Positions 1 through 5,453 of a DNA stretch of 5,453 nucleotides are shown here, piece after piece. The notes beneath the pieces are model-generated. The model made no database searches, was not told where the DNA came from, and saw only the letters and a list, made by a program, of their open reading frames with translations. Each line of letters opens with the position of its first letter. The stretch's first letter is position 1. The stretch is from contig JAAVHM010000041.1 of assembly GCA_014799675.1 (NCBI GenBank), forward strand, positions 1-5,453, in the 5' to 3' direction. The DNA is from Ruminococcus sp. (GTDB lineage Bacteria > Bacillota > Clostridia > Oscillospirales > Ruminococcaceae). Both the position numbers and the translations under genes were made by a program.

Positions 1-27
1 TGTTTAACTCCCTAAAAGGAGATTAAA

Positions 28-64
28 TAAAAAAACCCCCTCATCTGTTGGAGCAGACAAGGGG
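28..64 (-). terminator. Hairpin resembling a leftward intrinsic terminator, upstream of the integrase
   Basis: CCCCT (37-41) pairs with AGGGG (60-64), and inside them TCTG (44-47) pairs with CAGA (54-57), with a 2x2 mismatch between and a six-base loop. Read leftward, the stem is followed by G and then seven T residues (29-35) and more A/T, which is the form of a Rho-independent terminator. Read rightward it is followed by TATAGTAAG, so it is not a good terminator for rightward transcripts. No leftward gene lies just to its right, so its purpose is unclear: it could stop antisense transcription across the integrase, or it could be the first helix of a structured leader RNA. The structure is seen directly; the terminator role is inferred. 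Confidence 0.4.
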
Positions 65-84
65 TATAGTAAGTCACCCACCCA

Positions 85-142
85 GAAAGGGCATAGCAAC
101 CACTACGGGCGTTATTATGTCCTTTCGCAACCACGAAAGGAG
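85..142 (+). promoter_or_regulatory. Integrase leader: RBS-sequestering hairpin with a competing upstream strand
   Basis: CCTTTCG (121-127) and CGAAAGG (134-140) form a perfect 7-bp stem with the six-base loop CAACCA. The 3' arm contains most of the Shine-Dalgarno sequence AAAGGAG (136-142) of the integrase, so this fold would block translation. A second GAAAGG (85-90) can pair with the same CCTTTC (121-126), plus a possible G-T pair, and this would leave the ribosome binding site free. The octamer GCAACCAC is also repeated (96-103 and 127-134). These facts are visible; a translational switch is inferred. No convincing promoter is seen in the leader; TATAGT at 65-70 is a possible -10 without a good -35. 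Confidence 0.45.
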
Positions 143-149
143 TAATGTA

Positions 150-1361
150 ATGAACATTACCAAAAGAGAAAGTGCTTACCGTATCAGAGTATTCTGCGGT
201 AAGGACGAAAAAGGCAATTCAAAGTTTCTGTATCAGACCGTAAGGTTTGACGACCCGCATTTTGAGGGAATGACCGAGAAAAAGCGTGACAAGGCGATCG
301 AAGCCATTGCTTTTGAATTTGAAAAGCAAGTCGGCTCACTTAATGTTCTCCCGAACGTCACGTTCAAATGCTTTGCGGAGAAATGGTTTACCGACTATGC
401 CGAAATTCAGCAATCAACCACTACGCTTGAACGCTGTGAGGACTTTAAGGAGAGAACCTATGCGGCTATCGGCGATATGCGAATGGACAAAATCAAGACC
501 GTTCACATTCAAGAGTTTATCAATTCGCTTACAAAACCCGGCGTAAACAAGACCAATCCCGAAAAGGGACTTGCTTATAAGACGATAAAGCATTACCGTT
601 CCTTTATTTCCGAGATTTTCGATTACGCTATACGGATCGAAATGCTCACGAAAAATCCTTGCACCAACGTTAAACTTCCGCCGAAAAAGCAGGCTGAAAA
701 GAAAATTTACACACCGAAACAGGCAGAAGAGTTCGTTGACTTGCTTTATTCGAAAGCTCCGCTGAAATATCAGCTTTTTTCGACAATCGCCATAATATGC
801 GGTTTAAGGCGTTCCGAGATAGTGGGACTCCGATACTGCGATATTGACATTGATACTCATACCCTTAGAATTGAGCGAGCCGCCAATTATTCCCGAAAGA
901 AAAAGGAAATGTACATAGGCAGCACCAAAACCGAAAGCTCGGCAAGAGTTTTAAAGCTCCCGCAGATAGTAATTGACCTGTTTCTGAAATACAAAGCACA
1001 GGAAATAAGTCAAAAGAGATTTATGGGAATAAGGCACACCGAGGACGATTATCTTTTCTGCGATACTACATACACCAAGATAATGTACAACGGTCTTCCC
1101 TACAATTATCTGAAAAAGATGTGCAAAAAGCACAATATGGATTTTTACGGTATCCATTCAATGCGACACTTTGTAGCCACAGCTATGATAGCAAAGGGCG
1201 CAGACATCAAGACTGTATCGGAAATTTTAGGACATTCCAGCGCAAACACGACTTTGGGAATATATGTTCACGCTTTCAGCGAAGCCAAAGCCAAGGCAAC
1301 CGATGAAATTGTAGAAATGCTGCACCTTGATGAGAAATACTGTTCGCAGGGTACTGTTTAA
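150..1361 (+). CDS. int: Tyrosine recombinase / integrase of an integrative element
   Basis: A complete 403-residue phage-type site-specific recombinase, expected to join and excise the element at its attachment sites through a covalent 3'-phosphotyrosine intermediate. Three parts fit the Tn916/lambda-like layout: an N-terminal arm-binding region (about 1-65, with a GKDEKGNSKF turn), an alpha-helical core-binding domain (about 70-175) and a catalytic domain (about 185-385). All catalytic residues are present: R220 (in CGLRRSEI), K260 (in STKTESS), H336 and R339 (in HSMRH), H362 (in LGHSS) and nucleophile Y372 (in IYVH). The start at 150 is chosen because AAAGGAG lies 7 bases upstream; the frame is open further upstream (in-frame ATG at 117), but those codons cover the leader hairpin. 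The gene points toward the 3' end of a tRNA-Pro gene, a common sign of tRNA-targeted elements. No excisionase gene is visible; it may lie further left. The family is secure; the element type is not. Confidence 0.95.
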   Translation: MNITKRESAYRIRVFCGKDEKGNSKFLYQTVRFDDPHFEGMTEKKRDKAIEAIAFEFEKQVGSLNVLPNVTFKCFAEKWFTDYAEIQQSTTTLERCEDFKERTYAAIGDMRMDKIKTVHIQEFINSLTKPGVNKTNPEKGLAYKTIKHYRSFISEIFDYAIRIEMLTKNPCTNVKLPPKKQAEKKIYTPKQAEEFVDLLYSKAPLKYQLFSTIAIICGLRRSEIVGLRYCDIDIDTHTLRIERAANYSRKKKEMYIGSTKTESSARVLKLPQIVIDLFLKYKAQEISQKRFMGIRHTEDDYLFCDTTYTKIMYNGLPYNYLKKMCKKHNMDFYGIHSMRHFVATAMIAKGADIKTVSEILGHSSANTTLGIYVHAFSEAKAKATDEIVEMLHLDEKYCSQGTV

Positions 1362-1365
1362 CACG

Positions 1366-1386
1366 AGTTGTTCCAAAGTTGTCCAA
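1366..1386. repeat. Tandem imperfect direct repeat between integrase and tRNA
   Basis: AGTTGTTCCAA (1366-1376) is followed directly by AGTTGTCCAA (1377-1386), identical except for one missing T. It lies 4 bases after the integrase stop codon, on the side facing the tRNA. Short direct repeats beside an integrase near an element end often act as arm-type integrase sites, so that is one possible role. Nothing in the window proves it. Confidence 0.4.
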
Positions 1387-1407
1387 CGGCTGAAAAATGA
1401 TTAAAAC

Positions 1408-1453
1408 AATAACCTCTCAAAATACGCATTAAAGCGATTTGAGAGGTTATTTT
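1408..1453. terminator. Bidirectional terminator between integrase and tRNA-Pro
   Basis: AATAACCTCTCAAA (1408-1421) and TTTGAGAGGTTATT (1438-1451) form a perfect 14-bp stem, and CGC (1425-1427) pairs with GCG (1434-1436) around the loop ATTAAA. T residues follow on the right (TTATTTTAATT), and leftward the stem is followed by GTTTTAAT and later ATTTTTC. It sits between two converging genes and can end both the integrase transcript and the tRNA transcript, whose 3' end is 4 bases to its right. Confidence 0.85.
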
Positions 1454-1456
1454 AAT

Positions 1457-1533
1457 TGGTCGGAGTGACGGGACTTGAACCCACGGCCTCTACCACCCCA
1501 AGGTAGCGCGCTACCAATCTGCGCCACACCCCG
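1457..1533 (-). tRNA. tRNA-Pro, anticodon GGG
   Basis: The complementary strand folds into a complete 77-base cloverleaf. The acceptor stem is CGGGGTG with CACTCCG (one G-T pair). The D stem is GCGC/GCGC, and the anticodon stem CTACC/GGTAG encloses loop TTGGGGT. The T arm has GTGGG, loop TTCAAGT and CCCGT. The anticodon is GGG (1497-1499), which reads proline CCC and CCU codons. The C1-G72 pair, A73 and G35-G36 are the known bacterial proline identity elements, and all are present. The CCA end is encoded (1457-1459). A consensus promoter lies just upstream and a terminator just downstream, so the gene looks intact and expressed. Its 3' half is the likely target of the adjacent integrase. Confidence 0.97.
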
Positions 1534-1546
1534 AACAACAATAAAC

Positions 1547-1575
1547 ATTATATCACATTATCGTTCGGGTGTCAA
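1547..1575 (-). promoter_or_regulatory. Consensus sigma-A promoter of tRNA-Pro
   Basis: On the complementary strand TTGACA (1575-1570) and TATAAT (1552-1547) are both perfect consensus hexamers with an ideal 17-base spacer. A TG one base before the -10 also gives the extended form TGnTATAAT. Transcription should start near 1540, leaving a leader of only about 7 bases before the mature tRNA 5' end at 1533. This is typical of strong stable-RNA promoters. Confidence 0.92.
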
Positions 1576-1618
1576 GTCCTATAAGAAATTTTTTCTTTTT
1601 TTAACAGTTCAGAAATAA

Positions 1619-2833
1619 TTAAGATATTCCAAAATATTCAAATATCTCCAGTTCATCACTCTCAACACTGGCAGTGTCTATGAAATAATCCTCAAGCTTT
1701 GTATCCTCATAGAAAATATACACTCTTAAGGTAAGCATGTTTTCGTCAAAAGAAGAATAATATGTCACTGCAAGCTTTTTGCCTGTGCTGTCGATAACGT
1801 CCTTAAAAACTTTATACATTTTATCGCTGTCCTTGAGATACTGACGGGCATATTTCATTACATCCTTTGAGGCAAATTTTATGCTGAAGCATGTTTTTCC
1901 TTTTTTGGCGGCTGATTTAAGTCCGCTTTTAATAAGCTTTTCGACGTCCTGATTTGATTCGGCATACTTTTTATTTACAACATAGTATCCCCTTGTATCG
2001 TCGGTGGCTTTTGGTACTTTAAAGCTAAGATTATCCTCCTTGTGGGTGTTTTTCAAAGCCTTGTCGCTTACCATAAAATAATCGTACTGGAGGTTATCCT
2101 TCATTTCGCTTATGGGGTCGTCCCAAGTTACGTCTATGTTGTACCACTTTTTATTGTAGTAAACCTTATTCCACATATGTCCGTTTTCTTTGCTGTTGGT
2201 GGTAAGGTCGCTGCCTATAACGGTAACTGTCCTTATTCCCGCCTTGCCGCAGACATAGGTAAAGGTCTTTGCATAGCCGTCGCATTTAGCCTTCTTGCCA
2301 ACAAGAGCGCCGTAAACACTATCGTTGTCCGCCGCATCAAGATCGTAAACAGCATTATTTATTATCTCGTCGTGAATGGTTTTTATTTTGCTGTATGTTG
2401 ACATTTCATCGGTGAATTTGCTTAAAATCTTGTTAGTCGCTTTGTCATACGCTTTGACCATTTTATCATAGGTTTCCTTATCATGCCTATAGGTAAAACC
2501 GAGAGTTACCGTATTTTTTGTTTCATTCAAAACTTCTATATCGTCAATATTGAATGTTATCGGGTCATGATATGCCAAAAGCTCAATAGCCATTCCAAAT
2601 TCTTCGACTTCAAAATCAACGTTAAGCTTGATCTTAGATCTGCACTCTTTGACCGCTTTTCTGAGGTACAGATAGAACTCCTGCGCTTCGTCGCTCATCT
2701 GATAGTAATAATACGGCAGAGTAAAGCTTGAAGCAGCTTCGGCGGTAACTCCTCCCGAACGGATAAAAACCGCGGAAGTGAGCGTAAAAACAGTTATAAC
2801 GCATAAAAAAACGGAAACAAATCTTTTAAACAT
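1619..2833 (-). CDS. Secreted transglutaminase-like (cysteine protease fold) protein
   Basis: A 404-residue exported protein with a transglutaminase-like core (PF01841 type), a papain-like fold found in peptidases, peptide cyclases and cross-linking enzymes. The N-terminus is a signal peptide: MFKR, a hydrophobic stretch to about residue 24, then AEAA at 31-34 as a likely signal peptidase I site. The catalytic triad is intact: C184 in KCDGYAK, H219 in GHMWNKVYY and D234 in YNIDVTWDDP. Residues 40-175 precede the core (helical, SDEAQEFYLYLRKA). The last 120 residues form a separate domain I cannot assign. There is no cell-wall anchor motif or late membrane segment, so it is probably released. 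The start at 2833 is preferred because AAAGGA lies 7 bases upstream and the signal peptide begins there. An ATG at 2881 overlaps the previous gene's stop as ATGA but has no ribosome binding site. It follows the ComEA-like gene by 44 bases and is probably co-transcribed. The substrate is unknown; fold confidence is high. Confidence 0.9.
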   Translation of the reverse strand: MFKRFVSVFLCVITVFTLTSAVFIRSGGVTAEAASSFTLPYYYYQMSDEAQEFYLYLRKAVKECRSKIKLNVDFEVEEFGMAIELLAYHDPITFNIDDIEVLNETKNTVTLGFTYRHDKETYDKMVKAYDKATNKILSKFTDEMSTYSKIKTIHDEIINNAVYDLDAADNDSVYGALVGKKAKCDGYAKTFTYVCGKAGIRTVTVIGSDLTTNSKENGHMWNKVYYNKKWYNIDVTWDDPISEMKDNLQYDYFMVSDKALKNTHKEDNLSFKVPKATDDTRGYYVVNKKYAESNQDVEKLIKSGLKSAAKKGKTCFSIKFASKDVMKYARQYLKDSDKMYKVFKDVIDSTGKKLAVTYYSSFDENMLTLRVYIFYEDTKLEDYFIDTASVESDELEIFEYFGIS

Positions 2834-2840
2834 TTTATCT

Positions 2841-2847
2841 TCCTTTC
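2841..2847 (-). promoter_or_regulatory. Ribosome binding site deciding the transglutaminase-like start
   Basis: The leftward strand reads GAAAGGA followed by 7 bases and ATG at 2833. This fixes the start 48 bases inside the longest open frame and places the signal peptide at the true N-terminus. Confidence 0.8.
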
Positions 2848-2877
2848 GTTGTACGCACAAAAGCGCGGGGCGGATAT

Positions 2878-4146
2878 TCATACATAAATATAATCCCAGA
2901 TTGCGGAAAGCTTGCTGTTTGTCATGCCGGCCGCAAGAGAAAGCTCCTCAATAGTGGCAAAGCCGCCTATTTGGCTTCTCAAGGAAATTATATTATCGGC
3001 TAATGCTTCGTCTATGCCGGGAAGCTGCATAAAATCGGCTTTCCCTGCTGTGTTTACATTAACTCTGTATATTTCGGGAACGGCGGATGCTGTCGTCTCG
3101 TTAGGAAATACATATGAGTTATCACCGCTTCCAAAAATGTCGTCATAATAGCTTGCGGCAGTCTCTGTTTTCGGCGGCAGTCCGCTCGAATCAACATAGA
3201 CGTAAGGAATTATGCCGTTTAGCTTGCTCTGACCTATCCCGCTGACGTTTAACAGATCGCTTACATCGTAAAATCCATATCTGCGGGCGTATTCAACAAT
3301 TCTTTGGGCAATGGTATCTCCTATTCCGTCTATATATGCCAAGTCCTTTGCGGAAGCCGTATTCAGTTCGAGAGGAAAATTAGGATAGTATTCCTCCGAC
3401 GTTGTTTCGGAGTCCGAAAACGAATTGTCCGTTGTTTTGTCCTTGGTTGTAAAGCTTTGCTTATCGGTTTGAGAAACATCCTCAAAATCAGTAATTTCTT
3501 CAATTATCCTGCCGTCGTCCGTATCTTCCGTTTTGGCGGCGGAAGCAGCCGTCGTTCTGACCGACGTTTGTTTCACAGTTACTGACGAATGACTTGTCGG
3601 AACTGTTGTGACAGTCACAGAAGATGTTACTGCCGTCGTGACAGTCTCCCTTACAGCAGCGGCAGTCTCGGGTAAAAGCTCCACGCTGATATAGATGTAA
3701 TCCCTGATATTATCAAGCGTTTTATCGCCTATCCCGTAAACGTTCAGCAAGTCCTCAAAAGAATAGAAATATCCGTAATTTTCTCTGTATGATACGATAC
3801 TCTCGGCAGTCGCTTTACCTATACCTTTTATCTGCATAAGCTCTTCGACTGTTGCGGCGTTTATATCTATCGGAAACGACACGGCAGAAGCTGTTTCGGG
3901 CTGCGGGTCGTTATTGGGCAATGAAATTTCCGTAGTGGGTTTATCGGCTGTATCTTCCCATATTTCCGAATTATCCTCGGCTGTATTTTCCGTGTTATCG
4001 TTTTCCGAAATACTGCTGTCGGAAAAGTTTTTTAACACGGGAACTGCCATTTCTGCTTTTTCGCTTAAAAACGGATATATCAAAAATGATGAAATTGCCG
4101 AAATTCCTATAACAATAAAAATTATACCTACTTTTTTGATATTCAT
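2878..4146 (-). CDS. Membrane-anchored protein with three ComEA-type helix-hairpin-helix modules
   Basis: A 422-residue protein with one N-terminal membrane segment (about 6-26, after MNIKK), so most of it should lie outside the membrane. It has three related modules of about 62 residues: 91-153, 257-318 and 360-422. Each opens with an N-x-A/T-type strand (DINAAT, ELNTAS, NVNTAG), has a first hairpin (IKGIG, IDGIG, LPGID), a GYF/GFY/GGF turn, a second hairpin (VYGIG, VSGIG, AAGMT) and ends in DYIYI, PYVYV or DYIYV. This is the paired HhH unit of ComEA, which binds double-stranded DNA without sequence preference during competence uptake. Linkers are acidic (40-90) or Ser/Thr-rich (161-250). 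Known ComEA proteins usually have one such unit, often with an SLBB domain, which is absent here. There are no cysteines. The start at 4146 has AAAAGGA 9 bases upstream. It lies between rpoC and the transglutaminase-like gene. The domain call is firm; DNA binding and any uptake role are inferred. Confidence 0.9.
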   Translation of the reverse strand: MNIKKVGIIFIVIGISAISSFLIYPFLSEKAEMAVPVLKNFSDSSISENDNTENTAEDNSEIWEDTADKPTTEISLPNNDPQPETASAVSFPIDINAATVEELMQIKGIGKATAESIVSYRENYGYFYSFEDLLNVYGIGDKTLDNIRDYIYISVELLPETAAAVRETVTTAVTSSVTVTTVPTSHSSVTVKQTSVRTTAASAAKTEDTDDGRIIEEITDFEDVSQTDKQSFTTKDKTTDNSFSDSETTSEEYYPNFPLELNTASAKDLAYIDGIGDTIAQRIVEYARRYGFYDVSDLLNVSGIGQSKLNGIIPYVYVDSSGLPPKTETAASYYDDIFGSGDNSYVFPNETTASAVPEIYRVNVNTAGKADFMQLPGIDEALADNIISLRSQIGGFATIEELSLAAGMTNSKLSAIWDYIYV

Positions 4147-4155
4147 ATGACCCAG

Positions 4156-4162
4156 TCCTTTT
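4156..4162 (-). promoter_or_regulatory. Ribosome binding site of the ComEA-like gene
   Basis: AAAAGGA on the leftward strand lies 9 bases before ATG at 4146 and decides this start over one at 4212, which would begin inside the terminator after rpoC. It overlaps one copy of the TGTTCAAAA repeat. Confidence 0.75.
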
Positions 4163-4192
4163 GAACAAAGCATTAAAACGTTATTTTGAACA
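4159..4192 (-). repeat. Pair of 9-bp direct repeats in the ComEA-like gene leader
   Basis: TGTTCAAAA on the leftward strand occurs at 4192-4184 and again at 4167-4159, with starts 25 bases apart. The second copy runs into the ribosome binding site. Placement between the rpoC terminator and the start codon would suit an operator, but the motif matches no regulator site I recognise and is A/T-rich enough to be chance. Confidence 0.3.
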
Positions 4193-4201
4193 GAATACGG
4201 C

Positions 4202-4223
4202 AAAAGGGGCAATTTGCCCCTTT
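4202..4223 (-). terminator. Terminator hairpin after rpoC
   Basis: Leftward from 4223 the strand reads AAAGGGGC, loop AAATT, then GCCCCTTTT. This gives an 8-bp stem with four G-C pairs plus the closing G-C, ending in a short T run. It begins 9 bases after the rpoC stop codon. The T tract is short (TTTT then GCCG), so termination may be partial, and some transcription could continue into the ComEA-like gene, for which no clear promoter is visible. Confidence 0.7.
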
Positions 4224-4232
4224 CGCAATCAT

Positions 4233-5453
4233 TTAAAGAGTCGAGGTCGCTGCAATGCTGCTGTGTTCAGCCGAGCTTTCGTTCTTAACGATTTGAATGT
4301 TATTGTAAACGTCCATACCCGTACCTGCGGGGATAAGCTTACCGATGATAACATTTTCCTTAAGACCCTGGAGGTAATCGCTCTTGCCCTTGATAGCGGC
4401 GTCTGTAAGCGCTCTTGTAGTCTCCTGGAACGAAGCTGCCGAAAGGAAGCTGTCTGAATTGGAGGACGCTTTCGTGATACCCTGAAGCACGGGGATCGTG
4501 GTGGCAAGGGAAAGTCCCTCTTCGCCGTTGTCGATACGTCTCTGGATCTCAGCGTTTATTGCGTCTATCTCCCTCTTATCAACGAGCGAGCCGGGAAGCA
4601 TATAGCTTGAACCGCTGTCGTCAATTTTTACCTTGCGGAGCATCTGACGTACGATAACTTCGATATGCTTATCGTTGATATCAACACCCTGCAAGCGGTA
4701 AACCTTTTGTACCTCGGTAATGATATAATTCTGTACAGCCTGCTGACCGTTGACTGCCAAAATATCTCCCGGATTGATAGAGCCCTCTGTCAGGGAAGCC
4801 CCCGCCTCTACGGTATCTCCCTCGTGGACTTTTATCTTGAAGCCGTAAGGAACGGGATAATACTCCTCGTCCCCTGTTTCGGGATTTGTAATGATAACAT
4901 TGCGTATCTTTTTGATCTCCTCCATACGGACTGTACCGCCGATTCTTGCGATAATAGCCGCATTCTTGGGACGTCTGCTCTCGAACAGTTCCTCAACACG
5001 GGGAAGACCCTGCGTAATATCTTCCGCAGAAGCGATACCGCCCGTATGGAACGTTCTCATTGTAAGCTGTGTACCGGGCTCACCGATAGACTGTGCGGAG
5101 ATTACACCAACTGCCTCGCCCACTGCAACAAGGTTATTGTTTGCAAGGTTTGCGCCGTAACATTTCGCGCAGACGCCGTGCTTAGCCTTACAGTTGAGGA
5201 CGGAGCGGATAGTTACTCTTTCGATTCCGCTGTCAACGACCTTTTGAGCGTCGCTCTCGGTCATAAGCTTGTTGTGGCTCATGATGAGGTCGCCTGTGTT
5301 CGGGTCGCGAAGGTCTTCAAGGAGGTAACGTCCTATAAGACGTTCCTTGAGAGGCTCGATCATTTCGTTGCCGTTCTTGATCGTGTAAATTTCAATACCC
5401 TCGTCTGTTCCGCAGTCCTCCTCACGGATAATTACGTCCTGTGAAACGTCTAC
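4233..5453 (-). CDS. rpoC: RNA polymerase beta' subunit, C-terminal part (cut by window edge)
   Basis: The last 406 residues of RpoC, the subunit carrying most of the RNA polymerase active site; the frame is open to the window end and the gene continues to the right. The zinc-binding cysteines are visible as C14, C88, C95 and C98 (CGT and CKAKHGVCAKCYG). They match E. coli C814, C888, C895 and C898 with identical spacing. The trigger loop follows (GEPGTQLTMRTFHTGG), with Q129, M132, R133 and H136 matching E. coli Q929, M932, R933 and H936. After it the sequence runs straight into ASAEDITQGLPRVEELFE, so the large SI3 insertion of proteobacteria is absent, as expected for Firmicutes. The C-terminus holds the usual QETTRALTDAAIKGKSD block and GKLIPAGTG, then a Ser/Ala-rich tail. 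A terminator follows directly, so this is probably the end of the rpoB-rpoC unit. Confidence 0.98.
   Translation of the reverse strand, partial: VDVSQDVIIREEDCGTDEGIEIYTIKNGNEMIEPLKERLIGRYLLEDLRDPNTGDLIMSHNKLMTESDAQKVVDSGIERVTIRSVLNCKAKHGVCAKCYGANLANNNLVAVGEAVGVISAQSIGEPGTQLTMRTFHTGGIASAEDITQGLPRVEELFESRRPKNAAIIARIGGTVRMEEIKKIRNVIITNPETGDEEYYPVPYGFKIKVHEGDTVEAGASLTEGSINPGDILAVNGQQAVQNYIITEVQKVYRLQGVDINDKHIEVIVRQMLRKVKIDDSGSSYMLPGSLVDKREIDAINAEIQRRIDNGEEGLSLATTIPVLQGITKASSNSDSFLSAASFQETTRALTDAAIKGKSDYLQGLKENVIIGKLIPAGTGMDVYNNIQIVKNESSAEHSSIAATSTL

Noticed and set aside
3..26. Possible tail of an upstream rightward gene ending in LKGD and TAA
   Set aside because: Only seven codons are visible and other frames are equally possible, so no coding call can be supported.
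48..149. Extended N-terminus for the integrase starting at TTG 48 or ATG 117
   Set aside because: Neither has a ribosome binding site, the extra residues do not look like integrase sequence, and ATG 150 has a well-placed AAAGGAG.
145..150. Minimal start-stop ORF ATGTAA overlapping the integrase start (TAATG)
   Set aside because: One codon long and only 2 bases from the Shine-Dalgarno; most likely chance.
1582..1603. T-rich stretch with a weak AAGAAA/TTTCTT stem after the transglutaminase-like gene
   Set aside because: On the leftward strand it is followed by AT rather than a T tract, and the stem is all A/T apart from one pair, so it is not a believable terminator for that gene.
2042..2401. 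Plus-strand open frame with hydrophobic translation opposite the transglutaminase-like gene
   Set aside because: It overlaps the catalytic core codons in antisense, and the apparent membrane segments come from reading the complementary strand.
4665..5444. Long open frame (259 codons) on the plus strand opposite rpoC
   Set aside because: It lies wholly antisense to a highly conserved RpoC segment, its protein resembles no family, and it has no ribosome binding site; it is a by-product of rpoC codon use.

Overview
The window looks like a junction between the end of an integrated mobile element and ordinary chromosome of a Clostridia-class Firmicute, probably of the Ruminococcus/Oscillospirales type. 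That placement is an inference from three things: the RpoC sequence (Gram-positive form, without the large proteobacterial trigger-loop insertion), the low-to-moderate GC with AGGAG-type ribosome binding sites, and the pairing of a ComEA-like HhH protein with a secreted transglutaminase-like protein. No species can be named from the sequence alone.

Left part (1-1453, rightward): a complete 403-residue tyrosine recombinase/integrase gene (150-1361) preceded by an unusual leader. The leader has a hairpin at 37-64 that looks like a leftward intrinsic terminator. It also has a perfect 7-bp hairpin (121-140) that buries the integrase ribosome binding site, and an upstream second copy of the GAAAGG sequence that could compete for the same partner strand. 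After the gene come a short direct repeat (1366-1386) and a strong two-way terminator hairpin (1408-1451).

Middle (1457-1575, leftward): a tRNA-Pro gene with anticodon GGG and encoded CCA, driven by a fully consensus promoter. Its 3' end faces the 3' end of the integrase gene. This is the classic arrangement for an element inserted at a tRNA 3' end, so the tRNA is the likely attB site and the body of the element should lie to the left, outside the window.

Right part (1619-5453, leftward): three genes in series. The C-terminal 406 residues of RpoC, with intact zinc site and trigger loop, end at 4233 and are followed at once by a terminator hairpin. Next is a 422-residue membrane-anchored protein with three separate ComEA-type helix-hairpin-helix modules joined by Ser/Thr-rich linkers (2878-4146). 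It is followed 44 bases later by a secreted 404-residue protein with an intact Cys-His-Asp transglutaminase-like triad (1619-2833). The last two are probably one transcription unit acting outside the membrane; their substrate or ligand is not shown by the sequence. No stretch over 300 bases lacks a gene. The points most worth a second look are the integrase leader and the triple-module ComEA-like protein.
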